A stretch of 57,392 nt of DNA from JBALVT01 sp045110675 (GTDB taxonomy: Bacteria > Pseudomonadota > Gammaproteobacteria > Pseudomonadales > Halieaceae), in the NCBI GenBank assembly GCA_045110675.1, contig JBGCGJ010000067.1:1-57392 (forward strand), written 5' to 3'. Positions 1 to 9,626 of the stretch are shown here, one piece after another. A model generated the notes under the pieces. That model searched no databases, was not told the DNA's origin, and saw only the letters and a list, made by a program, of their open reading frames with translations. Numbering within the stretch: position 1 is the first letter of the stretch; every line of letters begins with the position of its first letter. The position numbers were made by a program, and so were the translations under genes.

Positions 1-59
1 GTGAGGCTGGGGTAGTCGGAGCCGGCAACAAAAGTTGTGTTGCCGATAATCATCTGCAT
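1..59 (-). CDS. possible N-terminus of a gene leaving the left edge
   Basis: On the - strand an ATG at 57-59 opens a frame that stays open to the window edge and begins MQMIIGNTTFVAGSDY. The same frame stays open upstream only as far as a TGA at 117-119. No convincing ribosome binding site precedes the ATG, and about 20 codons are too few to recognise a family. The + strand here has no better frame. This is listed only as a possible partial gene. Confidence 0.25.
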   Translation of the reverse strand, partial: MQMIIGNTTFVAGSDYPSL

Positions 60-118
60 GTATTTCGCCGGGCCAACAATAGAGCTATCCTTCAGCTTGC
101 TATAAGAAGGAGTAGCTC

Positions 119-148
119 ATGCCAACCTATCACTTGAAGCGACTTTAA
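119..148 (+). other. nine-codon ORF with the best RBS, in frame with the next gene
   Basis: AGAAGGAG lies six to seven bases upstream of an ATG at 119. The frame reads MPTYHLKRL and ends at a TAA (146-148). The gene starting at 155 is in the same frame with only two codons between. Either this is a short leader ORF from which ribosomes reinitiate, or the original start has been separated from its gene by a nonsense codon. The sequence alone cannot tell these apart. Confidence 0.4.
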
Positions 149-154
149 ACCGCA

Positions 155-982
155 ATGCTTTCGCTCTGCTGGGGCAGCATGGAAGGCGTTGACCTGGAGA
201 CGTTTCTGTCTTCCGCCGCCAGTGCGGGTTTTCAAGCTGTCACTCTGAACACTGCATACTATCGCGAGGCCCAGGAAAAAGGTTACAGCGATAAAGATCT
301 CGGTCAACTTTTGACAGACCACGGACTAACGGTCAGCGATATTGATCCCTTATTTAATTGGATGCCCGACTCGGCAAGTCTTGAAGGCAGTGATCCCATT
401 AGCCTTTGCTCCCAGGCCAGCATGGAAGACATATTTCACTTGGCACACGTTGCCGGAACCGAGATCGTCAATGCTCCCCTGGGTTTTTCCAATCCGGATT
501 CTGAACAGCAAATAGTAGATGGTTTCGCCGCGCTGTGTGAGCGCGCCAGTCGGGAAGGTCTGCGTGTGAGTTTGGAGTTCATGCCTTTTAACCAGGTGCC
601 AAACCTTGCAACCGCGGCTCGAATTTTAGAGCAGGCCGGCTGTGCCAACGGTGGCATTATGTTTGATTGTTGGCATCATCATCGCGCCGGGGGAACAGCT
701 GAAGATATTTTGAGAGTCCCCGGCGAGAAGTTTTTTGCGATGCAACTCGACGATGCAATGCCGCAGGCAATGGACGATATTCTAGATGAAACGCTAAACC
801 ATCGTTTACTTCCGGGAGAGGGCTGCATCAATTTGCCCGAAATCCTCGGGGCGCTGCAAACGGTTGGCGCGAGTGTTATCTATGACGTCGAAGTGTTCAA
901 AGCCTCGCTGAGAGATCTACCTGCGGAGACCCGCGCCCAACTGATGTTCGATGCCGCTTCTTCTGTTCTGCATAAATTGTAA
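155..982 (+). CDS. sugar phosphate isomerase/epimerase-like TIM-barrel protein
   Basis: This 275-residue protein has the AP-endonuclease-2/xylose-isomerase-like TIM-barrel pattern. It starts with a beta strand (LSLCWGSM) and carries candidate metal ligands in the usual order: Glu in SLEFMP, Asp and His in MFDCWHHH, Asp in MQLDD and Glu in YDVEVF. Members isomerise or epimerise small sugars or polyols, but the substrate cannot be read from the sequence. ATG 155 has no good Shine-Dalgarno of its own. The strong one lies upstream of a nine-codon ORF in the same frame (119-148). The next gene follows within 25 bases, so the two may be co-transcribed. Confidence 0.75.
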   Translation: MLSLCWGSMEGVDLETFLSSAASAGFQAVTLNTAYYREAQEKGYSDKDLGQLLTDHGLTVSDIDPLFNWMPDSASLEGSDPISLCSQASMEDIFHLAHVAGTEIVNAPLGFSNPDSEQQIVDGFAALCERASREGLRVSLEFMPFNQVPNLATAARILEQAGCANGGIMFDCWHHHRAGGTAEDILRVPGEKFFAMQLDDAMPQAMDDILDETLNHRLLPGEGCINLPEILGALQTVGASVIYDVEVFKASLRDLPAETRAQLMFDAASSVLHKL

Positions 983-1007
983 TTCACCAAAAACCTGGGA
1001 GAGTGCG

Positions 1008-4000
1008 GTGTCACACACTCAACGAACGCTAAGAAAAATTCTGTTAAGCACGGCATTATTGTTGGCTAGCCATTGGGCCTTTTCGGCGCCGATGGATCAA
1101 TGGGAATCCTGGATTCTCGAAAGTCACCCGCAGCAGAATTGCCCCTGGTTGATGGGTAAAAACAACGCTAAGTCCTGTATTTGGCCGGGGAAACTGAGTG
1201 TTAGTGCGAACGATCGGGGCGGTTCCTTTTCACAGACCCTGGATATCTACGAAAAGAGGGCATTGGTTGCATTGCCTGGCAGCTCTGATCACTGGCCGAC
1301 TAGCGTCGCGGTAGACGGAAAGCCCGCCGAAATTATAGAGCGCAACAACCGTCCTTATGTTGCACTGACTGCGGGAAACCACACAGTCACGGGGGACTTT
1401 TCCTGGAGCAAGCGTCCCAGGCAATTAGCTGTGCCGGGAGATATTGCGATTATCGCTCTCAAAGTGAATGGCAAGGACCGCGCGGTGGATCGCAGGAACG
1501 GCCAGCTTATTTTTTCGCGCAAATCAGAAGTTGCTCAGGTTAAATCTAACGAAAGCCTTGGCATCGAAGTGTTTCGCTTGGTCAGCGATGGTGTGCCCGT
1601 GACAATGGTCACCCATTTAGCGCTGTCGGTCAGCGGTAAACCCCGGGAAGTCACTTTTGGCAGCGTGATGCTTGCCGGCACTGCCTTAACACATCTGCAA
1701 TCTAACATACCGGCGCGCATCGAAGCGGATGGCAGTATGCGTGCGCAGGTGAGCCCTGGCGAATATTCAATAAAAGTGTTTTCCCGATTTGTAGAATCTC
1801 CCGATGCGATTGCTACGCGGAAACTGACTCAGGAGTGGCCAGAATCCGAGTATCTGAGTTTTCAATCGGCGACCTCAATTCGACAGGTAAAACTTTCGGG
1901 GCCGGTGAGCATCGACACCACACAGATTTCAATTCCCCAAGAGTGGGCAGAGTACCCCACCTATCGCATGGTTGAAGGAGAATCTCTCAATATTGAAACT
2001 GAGTTTCGCGGCGATTACGCGCCCGCCGCCAATCAAATGAATGTGAAGCGGGATCTGTGGTTGGACTTCAGCGGCGATGGCATAACCTCACTGGATCGCA
2101 TAGGCGGTCGGATGAACAAAGACTGGCGCATTAATGCAGCTGCGAGAACAAACATCGGCCGGGCAACCGTCGACCAGGCGCCGGTGTTAATCACTGTAGA
2201 TCAAGGCGTGGAGGGCATAGAGGTAAGAAGCCCGGCGATCCAACTTGAAGCCGTTACCCGAACTGAGTCCACTTCGGGTTTTTCCGCGTCGGGTTGGGAT
2301 ACGCGCGCAGATCAGTACAGCGCAACGTTGCATTTGCCACCGGGTTGGCGAGTACTTCACGCTTCGGGTATTGATGGGGTGTGGGGAACCTGGCTCAGCA
2401 AGTGGGATTTATGGGATGTGTTTTTGGTCCTCATTATCGTATCGGCAACTCGAAAGCTGATTGGCAATAGAGTTGCGTTGCTGGCCGGTGCGGCGTTTGT
2501 TATCGCGCTTCATGAAACCGGTACCCCGCTGTTAATCATCCCGGTGCTGTTGCTGCAGATTGCTTTGCTACCGGTTGTGTCGGGGAAGATAAAGTCTATG
2601 CTGCGAGCGGTGGGGGTGTTGTTCGCTGCGTCATTGGCTTTGTCCGTTATTGCTTTTGCGGTTAGTACTTTTCGCGTTGCGATTTATCCTTCTTTGGAGC
2701 GGGCGCAAATTGGTACGTATTCAAACAACTACTATGATCAATCTCGTTTAGAAGAAGCTCAGATGGAAGCCGCTGCTGCGCAAGATGCCTCGATCATGAA
2801 ACGCGCTACAAAGTCGATGCCAAGTTCGACTGTGAAAGAATTGGTAGTGACCGCGCAAAAGCGAGAAAAAAATCTCTACCAAGTCACCGAAAACGATCGT
2901 GTGCAAACAGGCCCAGGCTTACCAACCTGGATATGGAGCTCGGTTGTCTTTGAATCCAGTAGTCCCGTTCCCGCCACCCAGAACCTGTCGATTTATTACA
3001 GCACACCAATGGCAACCACTATTTGGCGAGTCTTGTCTGTATTTTTGGTGGCATTCTATGCCGGAATTGTTGTTCTTCGATTTGCACGGTTGAGCCAGTT
3101 TAAAACCGAGGATGCAGCCAGCAGCGGCAGCGGATCGGCTGCACTGTCGGGCTTAGGTCTTGTCTTGTTGATGGGGGTATTCAATGTCACAGACGCCATG
3201 GCGCAGGACTATCCGCCCAAATACCTGATGGACCAGCTGGAAGCACGGCTGACAAAAGCGCCAATCTGCCTTCCCGATTGTGCCAGTTTAAATGATGGAC
3301 AAATTTCTGTCCGCGGTACCGACATCACCATCGCCTTCAGTGCCTATGCTGATGCAGATGTTGTATTGCCTCTGCCGGGTGGCCACGGCAGCTGGATGAT
3401 GGATTCCGTGAGTGAAGAGGGCGTCTCACTACCTCTTAAAAGGTCACAAAACAATGTGTTTACCCGCCTTACCAAAGGCCACCACGAGCTGTTGATCAAG
3501 GGAAGAATGACGGCTGAACAAGTCGCCATCAATCTGCCTCTTGCCATCCATAATTTAAAAGTCATCGCGCCGGGATGGGTCGTTGAGGGGCTTGTGAATG
3601 GTCGCGCGAGAAATGGAACAATAACCATGCGGGCGCTTGATAAAAACGCCGCAAAAGAAACAGACACACTAAAAGCAGACCCCGCCCCCGCGTTTGTCCA
3701 GGTTAATCGCCACTTTGCCTTCGGAAAGAAGTGGAATATTCAAACAACGGTGCAGCGTGTGGCGCCGCATCGCGGTGCCATCTCGATACCGGTGAAGCTG
3801 GTCGGCAACGAAAAACTGTTGAAAGATATGGGTGTGGTAAAGGATCAGGCAATTGTCGTTCAGCTGGGTCATGGTCAGCAGCGGGTTTCCTGGTCTTCAA
3901 CTCTGGAGCCCACTGAGCAGCTGAGACTAAATGCTGCGGGTGGCGCTGACTACATTGAGCAGTGGTCTTTCACACCCTCGTCGCTGTGGCGACTGACCTA

Positions 4001-5111
4001 TGATGGCATTCCCCCGGTCAAGGCGCAGGAACATAACTACGCCTTTGAGCCCGTATTCAAGCCGTGGCCCGGAGAGTCGCTGGTGGTGGGTGTCAGAAAA
4101 CCAGTCGGCGTTCCCGGAGACACTCACACTGTTGAGAGCGCTGTTCTAACCGTGGATGCTGGCGACAAGCTTCAGTTGTCCACTCTCGCGCTGGAAATCC
4201 GGGCCAGCCTCGGTACTAACTATTCCTTAACCCTCCCGGAAGACGCGGAGGTTTTGCGCTTTTCCATTGATGGTCGTGCGATGAACACACCGGCGGCGAA
4301 TCGGGTGAAAGTGCCTCTGCAGCCGGGTTCCCAATCCGTGTTGATAGAGTTTCAGACCCTGGCCGACATGGGGCTTGTGAGTCGCAGCCCTGAAATAATA
4401 CTGCCCGACGGTGCCACGAACATCACTGTTCAATACACATTACCCAGAGATCGCTGGCCACTTTATCTGAATGGGCCTGCCATCGGTCCGGCGATGCTTT
4501 TTTGGGGTGTGTTGTGCGTCATCGTTTTGGGTGCACTAGCCTTGCCTCGCCTTGCGAGCGCAACCCAATTGGAGATGCCAATTACCCTGATCGGGTGGCT
4601 ATTGTTGGGAATAGGCTTGTCAACGGTGAACAGCTACGGCGTGTTGATCATAGCGGTGATGTTCTTTTTGCTCGCGGCGAGAAAGCAGCTGGTGGAGCCT
4701 GAGGTTTTGAGTCGGTTCCAGTTTAACTTGCTGCAGTGTTTCATAGTCGCCTGGGTTGTCCTGGCTGTGCTTTGTATGATCGCTGCTATTCCCATGGGGT
4801 TGCTGTCGAATCCAGAGATGAAGGTGGTTGGCAACGGCAGTGGCAGCCACTTCTACAATTATTATCAGGACATTGCCGGCGAGGTGATCGGTTTCCCGTC
4901 CGTCACCGTGATCAGCGTTCCCATGCTTGCTTACCGCGCGGTGATGTTGCTGTGGTCATTGTGGTTGTCCACCCGATTGATTCAATGGGCTGCCTGGGCG
5001 TGGGCGTGCTATACGGAGAAGGGATCCTGGAAGCCAAAGCCGGTACCAAGCAAAAAGACGCCTGCTAGCGAGTCGAAGGGTGCAGAGCCCGGTAAGTCCC
5101 ATGGAATTTGA
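1008..5111 (+). CDS. large exported/inner-membrane protein with two similar halves, unknown function
   Basis: A 1367-residue protein. GTG 1008 is chosen because GGGAGAG (997-1003) precedes it and the product then begins with a signal peptide (RKILLSTALLLASHWAFSA). A frame extension back to 951 overlaps the previous gene. Extracytoplasmic beta-rich stretches alternate with membrane helices near residues 468-565, 671-695 and 1161-1330. The two halves look related: each has a Cys-containing start (NCPWLMG..SCIWPGKLSV; APICLPDCASLNDGQISV), then an LPG..W motif, then G(N/H)H followed by a hydrophobic strand. Between them, near residue 608, lies VKELVVTAQKREKNLYQV, which resembles the TonB box and plug start of TonB-dependent receptors. 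I do not recognise the family. It overlaps the next gene and is probably co-transcribed with it. Confidence 0.7.
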   Translation: MSHTQRTLRKILLSTALLLASHWAFSAPMDQWESWILESHPQQNCPWLMGKNNAKSCIWPGKLSVSANDRGGSFSQTLDIYEKRALVALPGSSDHWPTSVAVDGKPAEIIERNNRPYVALTAGNHTVTGDFSWSKRPRQLAVPGDIAIIALKVNGKDRAVDRRNGQLIFSRKSEVAQVKSNESLGIEVFRLVSDGVPVTMVTHLALSVSGKPREVTFGSVMLAGTALTHLQSNIPARIEADGSMRAQVSPGEYSIKVFSRFVESPDAIATRKLTQEWPESEYLSFQSATSIRQVKLSGPVSIDTTQISIPQEWAEYPTYRMVEGESLNIETEFRGDYAPAANQMNVKRDLWLDFSGDGITSLDRIGGRMNKDWRINAAARTNIGRATVDQAPVLITVDQGVEGIEVRSPAIQLEAVTRTESTSGFSASGWDTRADQYSATLHLPPGWRVLHASGIDGVWGTWLSKWDLWDVFLVLIIVSATRKLIGNRVALLAGAAFVIALHETGTPLLIIPVLLLQIALLPVVSGKIKSMLRAVGVLFAASLALSVIAFAVSTFRVAIYPSLERAQIGTYSNNYYDQSRLEEAQMEAAAAQDASIMKRATKSMPSSTVKELVVTAQKREKNLYQVTENDRVQTGPGLPTWIWSSVVFESSSPVPATQNLSIYYSTPMATTIWRVLSVFLVAFYAGIVVLRFARLSQFKTEDAASSGSGSAALSGLGLVLLMGVFNVTDAMAQDYPPKYLMDQLEARLTKAPICLPDCASLNDGQISVRGTDITIAFSAYADADVVLPLPGGHGSWMMDSVSEEGVSLPLKRSQNNVFTRLTKGHHELLIKGRMTAEQVAINLPLAIHNLKVIAPGWVVEGLVNGRARNGTITMRALDKNAAKETDTLKADPAPAFVQVNRHFAFGKKWNIQTTVQRVAPHRGAISIPVKLVGNEKLLKDMGVVKDQAIVVQLGHGQQRVSWSSTLEPTEQLRLNAAGGADYIEQWSFTPSSLWRLTYDGIPPVKAQEHNYAFEPVFKPWPGESLVVGVRKPVGVPGDTHTVESAVLTVDAGDKLQLSTLALEIRASLGTNYSLTLPEDAEVLRFSIDGRAMNTPAANRVKVPLQPGSQSVLIEFQTLADMGLVSRSPEIILPDGATNITVQYTLPRDRWPLYLNGPAIGPAMLFWGVLCVIVLGALALPRLASATQLEMPITLIGWLLLGIGLSTVNSYGVLIIAVMFFLLAARKQLVEPEVLSRFQFNLLQCFIVAWVVLAVLCMIAAIPMGLLSNPEMKVVGNGSGSHFYNYYQDIAGEVIGFPSVTVISVPMLAYRAVMLLWSLWLSTRLIQWAAWAWACYTEKGSWKPKPVPSKKTPASESKGAEPGKSHGI

Positions 5112-5994
5112 AGAATACGCCTGGCTGACCAGCGCTATATTCGGAACTTCAATACTGATTTCACTGGCAGAGATGTACTATCTGACGGTGCACAGCAAAA
5201 AAGAATCCTTTGTGCACGCCTATGGCCAGCCCCTTAAGAACGCGATATTTGTGGGTCTGGTCACCTTCTTTCTTCCTATTACCAGCACGGTTGCGTTCGC
5301 TGTATTGGGAAGTAAGCTTGCCCCGCTGTCACTGGGCAGTAGTTGGTATGTCTGGCCGTTAGGTCTTCTAATATTTGAATTCTGGTATTGGGTTCAGCAT
5401 TTCCTGGGTCATCGCGTTCGCCTCTTATGGTGTATGCACTCGCCTCATCACGCTCCAGATACGCTCACTTCCCTGATAGGCCTGGGCCGGCAAATTATTG
5501 AGCTCCCTTATTTGGGTTTCTTCCTGGGTTTTATGACCGCTTTGATGGGGGTGCCGGTAGAGGTGATTTTTGTCATCAGCATCGTCGATGCAATCTGGGG
5601 TAAGTTCTTGCATATCAGCCCAAAATTGGTTCCCGGAAGGTATGGTCCCCTGGAGTATTTTATGCAAACACCCTCGTACCATCGGGGGCATCACGCCAAG
5701 AATTTGTTGTACATGGATACCAACTACACCTCCATCACACTGTTTTGGGATTGGTTGTTCGGCACGCTGCAACCGCTAAGAGACTCTGAGGAAGTGGAGT
5801 ACGGGATCACCAGAGAAGTCGATCCCGAGAGCTGGCTTGATGTGCAGTTTGGCGAATTTGCTGAACTTTGGGGAGATTTGAAAAAAGCGCCCGACCTCAA
5901 AAACAAATTGCTTTATCTGTTGATGCCTCCGGGCTGGTCTCATACGGGTGACCACAAAACGGTGGCCGCGCAAAGGCGCCCATCCGCCGGGTAG
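5101..5994 (+). CDS. sterol desaturase/fatty-acid hydroxylase family membrane enzyme
   Basis: An integral membrane di-iron enzyme of about 297 residues. The histidine boxes of the superfamily are visible: HFLGH, HSPHH and, near the end, YHRGHH, with hydrophobic helices between them. Members hydroxylate or desaturate lipids or sterols, or cleave ether lipids; the substrate is not evident. The start is uncertain. ATG 5101 gives an 11-base overlap with the preceding gene, and an in-frame GTG at 5080 would add seven residues. Neither has a good ribosome binding site, so translational coupling to the upstream gene is likely. Confidence 0.85.
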   Translation: MEFEEYAWLTSAIFGTSILISLAEMYYLTVHSKKESFVHAYGQPLKNAIFVGLVTFFLPITSTVAFAVLGSKLAPLSLGSSWYVWPLGLLIFEFWYWVQHFLGHRVRLLWCMHSPHHAPDTLTSLIGLGRQIIELPYLGFFLGFMTALMGVPVEVIFVISIVDAIWGKFLHISPKLVPGRYGPLEYFMQTPSYHRGHHAKNLLYMDTNYTSITLFWDWLFGTLQPLRDSEEVEYGITREVDPESWLDVQFGEFAELWGDLKKAPDLKNKLLYLLMPPGWSHTGDHKTVAAQRRPSAG

Positions 5995-6238
5995 ATGGCA
6001 ATTGCTTTGAGTTCATCGGGGAGGGTCGTCGAGAATAAGAACAACCTGGAGGCGTTTTCTGGCATGAATAAAGCGTTGAGAGACAGATAGGGTGCCGACC
6101 TGACTGAATAATTAGTCTACTCCCGCTAGAAGGATCAGCCTGTGTCCACTGGACGTTGCTGCAATTAATACCGCTGTGCTAAAACTGCTGAAAAATCGAC
6201 GTTCTATAAAAAAACAATAAGTTGGAAAGGAACCTGTC

Positions 6239-8542
6239 ATGACTTTACACCGCCAATTGACGCTCGCCGCCAGTGCCGTGCTCACACTCAATGCCGCTAC
6301 CGGTAACACTCAGGAAGTCGCCAGAGCGAATAGCCTGGCACTCGAAGAGGTGATTGTGACCGCGACTAAGCGGGAGCAGAGTTTGCAGGATGTTTCAGTG
6401 GCCGTTACCGCACTCAGTGACGATATGATTCGCGAACAGCAAATCACTTCATCAGAAGATCTGATTGGCCTGGTGCCCTCCTTGACCTTACAAAAAGGGT
6501 CTAACCCTCGCCAGACATCGTTCAATATTCGCGGAATAGGAACGCAGTCTTTTAGCAGCGCAGTGGAACCGAGCGTCTCTACCATGCTCGACGGAGTGGT
6601 GATGGGCAGATCGGGGCAAGCCTTCATGCAATTGCTAGATTTGCAGCGCGTGGAAGTTTTACGAGGGCCCCAGGGAACACTGTTTGGTAAAAACGCGACC
6701 GCAGGCGTTGTGCACCTCATTACCAAAGATCCCACCGAGGCGCACAGTGGCGAGATAATGGGCACTGTTATCAACGACGATGAGTATCGCGCGGGTGTCA
6801 CACTGTCCGGGCCCGTTACAGATAGCCTGGGGTATCGTCTTACCGCTTCGGGCAATGACGTTGCCGGGTATACCGAAAACGTTTTCACCGGCAATGACCT
6901 TAACGGCTCAGATGAATGGAGTGTGCGCGGCAAACTGCGCTGGTCGGGAGATGCCATCGACGTTAAGTGGGCCAGTGATATCAGCGAAACAAATTGCGAT
7001 TGCTCGGCCTCACCTATTCGCAGTCTGGTACCCTTCGGTGGCAATGAAGATTTCGTGGATGGCGTTTTAGATCTTGTCTCTCCGGTGGTTCCCGACGATG
7101 AAAACACCAAGGTGAATCAAAACAAAGAGGGGGCTAGTCAAACCGAACTCTGGGGTCATTCGCTTGAGGTGAACTGGGATCTTGGTGATTTCACATTTAC
7201 ATCAATTTCGGCTGTACGCGGTTTTGACATTTCCGGTAAAGCAGACGGCGATCTCGATAGTCAGCCTATTGATGTATTGGGCTTTGATCAAAACGGCAGT
7301 ACAGAGCAGGAGCAGTTCACTCAGGAACTGCGCCTGACGTCCCCGGCCGATGGCAAGCTAACCTATGTGGCAGGCCTTTTCTATTTTGACCAGAATATTG
7401 AGCGCACCTTCAATCGCTCTTTCGTGATTGTTCCTGGAAACCCGGGTATGGGTACCGCAGTTTTTGAGGCAGATACCAAGAACTGGGCGATCTTCGGTGA
7501 GGCCACCTTGTCACTCAGTGATAATTGGCGAGTCATTTTGGGTGCGCGATACACCGAAGACGAACTCGACTACGAGTTTAGTAGGGTACGTGAGGGCTTC
7601 CCCCTTGGGGTACCCGATCCAGTGCCATTAACGCCCGGCGCGACAGACGAAGACGACTTCTCCGGAAAGCTGGCCCTCCAGTGGGACTTCAGCGATGAGG
7701 GGATGGCCTATCTCAGTTATGCCGAGGGCTATAAGGGGCCTGCATTCGACCTGACATTCGGCACCGATCCGGTAGATCTGGCGCGGGTAGAGCCGGAAAC
7801 ATCGGAGTCTTGGGAGTTGGGTATAAAGACCACATTGTTCGATGGCCAGGTGATGCTAAATGCCGCCCTGTTCCATTCGGTCTATGACAATTTTCAATCC
7901 CAGGCATTTCTCGATCCGGACGGTCAGCCCGATTGCCCGGAGGACAACCCGGGGTGTGACCCGGAGGACGACCCTGGAAGTTTTCTGCTGATTAATGCCG
8001 GAGAAGTGAGCACTCAGGGATTGGAATTGGACTTCCTCGCCCAAGTGACGCAGAGCCTCCGAGTATCCGGTGGCATTGCGTTTATCGATGCCAAAATTGA
8101 TGACTACCCAGCGGGCAACTGCAGTGAAGGCCAGAAATTTCGCGGCGAGTGCCCCGGCGATCTCCAGGACTTAAGCAACGGCGATCTGCCGTTCTCGCCG
8201 GAGTGGAAAGCAAACCTGACAGCGGCTTATACCTGGACCCGCGACAGTGCCTTTAACGTAGTGTTCACCGGTGCTTTACGCGCTCAGGATGAGGTGCAAT
8301 ACGGTCTTCATCAGGACGAAAACACCGTCGGAGATTCCCACGCCATCGTTGATTTTTCGGCCAGCCTGCGTGGGCACTCGGATCGTTGGGAAGCGACACT
8401 ATTTGTTAAAAACGTTACCGATGAGTTTTATCCCAATAATATTTTTTCCAGCAATCGTAATTTCCTCGCCAATGGTTATAACCACCGCTATGGAAAACTG
8501 GCAGAGCGAACTTATGGCATCGAGACACGATTTCGGTGGTAG
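6239..8542 (+). CDS. TonB-dependent outer-membrane receptor
   Basis: A 767-residue receptor preceded by AAAGGAA. It starts with a signal peptide, then a TonB-box/plug opening (EEVIVTATKREQSLQDV), the plug motifs NIRGIGT and RVEVLRGPQGTLFGKNATAG, and a long beta-barrel. The C-terminus ends in Arg-Phe-Arg-Trp, the aromatic terminal residue expected of outer-membrane proteins. Such receptors import siderophores, vitamins, glycans or hydrophobic compounds with energy from TonB-ExbBD. The short EEVIVTATKRE opening is typical of receptors in marine and sphingomonad-like proteobacteria. The ligand is unknown. The neighbouring desaturase-like and quinone-reductase-like genes hint at a lipid or aromatic substrate, which is inference. 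Confidence 0.93.
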   Translation: MTLHRQLTLAASAVLTLNAATGNTQEVARANSLALEEVIVTATKREQSLQDVSVAVTALSDDMIREQQITSSEDLIGLVPSLTLQKGSNPRQTSFNIRGIGTQSFSSAVEPSVSTMLDGVVMGRSGQAFMQLLDLQRVEVLRGPQGTLFGKNATAGVVHLITKDPTEAHSGEIMGTVINDDEYRAGVTLSGPVTDSLGYRLTASGNDVAGYTENVFTGNDLNGSDEWSVRGKLRWSGDAIDVKWASDISETNCDCSASPIRSLVPFGGNEDFVDGVLDLVSPVVPDDENTKVNQNKEGASQTELWGHSLEVNWDLGDFTFTSISAVRGFDISGKADGDLDSQPIDVLGFDQNGSTEQEQFTQELRLTSPADGKLTYVAGLFYFDQNIERTFNRSFVIVPGNPGMGTAVFEADTKNWAIFGEATLSLSDNWRVILGARYTEDELDYEFSRVREGFPLGVPDPVPLTPGATDEDDFSGKLALQWDFSDEGMAYLSYAEGYKGPAFDLTFGTDPVDLARVEPETSESWELGIKTTLFDGQVMLNAALFHSVYDNFQSQAFLDPDGQPDCPEDNPGCDPEDDPGSFLLINAGEVSTQGLELDFLAQVTQSLRVSGGIAFIDAKIDDYPAGNCSEGQKFRGECPGDLQDLSNGDLPFSPEWKANLTAAYTWTRDSAFNVVFTGALRAQDEVQYGLHQDENTVGDSHAIVDFSASLRGHSDRWEATLFVKNVTDEFYPNNIFSSNRNFLANGYNHRYGKLAERTYGIETRFRW

Positions 8543-8580
8543 CATGAGCAACTTACACTTGTGATACCAAGGATCTAGCA

Positions 8581-9588
8581 ATGCGCGCAATTAAACTAAA
8601 AAAGCCCGGCGGCCTCGATAATCTTTACCTGGCCGAGGTAGAAACCACTGAGCCTCAATGCGGCGAAATCCGCGTCCGCAATCACGCCAGTTCACTCAAC
8701 TTTCATGACTATGTCGTAGCCATTGGTTTGCTGCAGGTTGATGATGACCGCATCCCCATGTCGGACGGTGCCGGCATCGTCGAGGCGGTGGGTCCGGGTG
8801 TGACAGAGTTTAAGCCCGGCGATAAGGTGATGAGTTGTTTCTTTCCGCACTGGGCAGATGGGCGGGCTGATGATGCTGGCAAACTTGCGGGTGTTCCCGG
8901 TGATAACGTTGATGGTTTTGCAGCAGAGATGGTCACTATGTCAGCGTCCGCTTTTACGCCAATACCAGATGCCTACAGTTTTGAACAAGCTGCAACACTG
9001 CCGTGCGCCGCTGCAACCGCCTGGCGTGCGCTAATGGTTGAAGCACAGGTAAAGCCCGGCGATAGCGTATTGGTTCAAGGCAGTGGTGGTGTTTCCGTGT
9101 TTGCCTTGCAGTTTGCCAAGGCGGCGGGCTGTCACGTCATCGCCACCTCATCTTCCGATGAAAAACTGGAGAAACTAAAAGCCCTTGGTGCCGACCAGCT
9201 CATCAACTATCGAGAGGTAGAAGCCTGGGGCGACAAGGTTCAGGAGATCACCGGCGGCAAAGGCGTAGATGTTGTGGTTGAAGTGGGTGGCTCTGGCACA
9301 TTGCCGCAATCAGTTCGCGCGGTAGCGATGGGTGGGCATATTTCAATGATTGGCGTGCTCACCGGGTTTCAGGGCGAGGTGCCAACGGCGGAGTTGTTTC
9401 AGAAAAACGCGGTGATCAGCGGTATCACCGTGGGGTCAAGAGCCCATCAGATGGATATGGTGCAGGCGATTAACGCCAATGGAATTGTGCCCGTTATCGA
9501 TCGCAGTTTTGGGCTAGAGGACTTGGCTGAAGCGTTTCGCTTTCAGGAGTCTCAGGGGCACTTCGGGAAGATTTGTCTGGGGTTTTAG
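8581..9588 (+). CDS. NADPH:quinone oxidoreductase / zinc-type MDR protein
   Basis: A 335-residue medium-chain reductase. It has a GroES-like N-terminal half and a Rossmann domain with the nucleotide loop VLVQGSGGVSVFALQFAK. The catalytic-zinc Cys is absent from the N-terminal region and there is no structural-zinc cysteine cluster, which places it nearer the quinone oxidoreductase/crotonyl-type members than zinc alcohol dehydrogenases. AAGGA precedes ATG 8581. It follows the receptor gene by 38 bases on the same strand and may share its transcript. The substrate is not evident. Confidence 0.85.
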   Translation: MRAIKLKKPGGLDNLYLAEVETTEPQCGEIRVRNHASSLNFHDYVVAIGLLQVDDDRIPMSDGAGIVEAVGPGVTEFKPGDKVMSCFFPHWADGRADDAGKLAGVPGDNVDGFAAEMVTMSASAFTPIPDAYSFEQAATLPCAAATAWRALMVEAQVKPGDSVLVQGSGGVSVFALQFAKAAGCHVIATSSSDEKLEKLKALGADQLINYREVEAWGDKVQEITGGKGVDVVVEVGGSGTLPQSVRAVAMGGHISMIGVLTGFQGEVPTAELFQKNAVISGITVGSRAHQMDMVQAINANGIVPVIDRSFGLEDLAEAFRFQESQGHFGKICLGF

Positions 9589-9589
9589 C

Positions 9590-9610
9590 CCGGGTTAGTG
9601 AAAACCCGAG
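9590..9610. terminator. weak hairpin between convergent genes
   Basis: CGGGTT (9591-9596) can pair with AACCCG (9603-9608) around a six-base loop, between the stop codons of two convergent reductase genes. It has no clear T-run on either strand, so a terminator role is tentative. Confidence 0.3.
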
Positions 9611-9626
9611 CTGCGCCGTCAAAAGC

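Noticed and set aside
951..1007. Longer N-terminus for the large membrane protein (MPLLLFCINCNS...)
   Set aside because: It overlaps the previous gene, has no Shine-Dalgarno, and would put extra residues in front of a clean signal peptide.
9592..9604. GGGTTAGTGAAAA matches the 55977/56091 repeat motif
   Set aside because: A 13-base match over a 57-kb window is expected dozens of times by chance. It lies inside the hairpin between two convergent genes and is unrelated in context.
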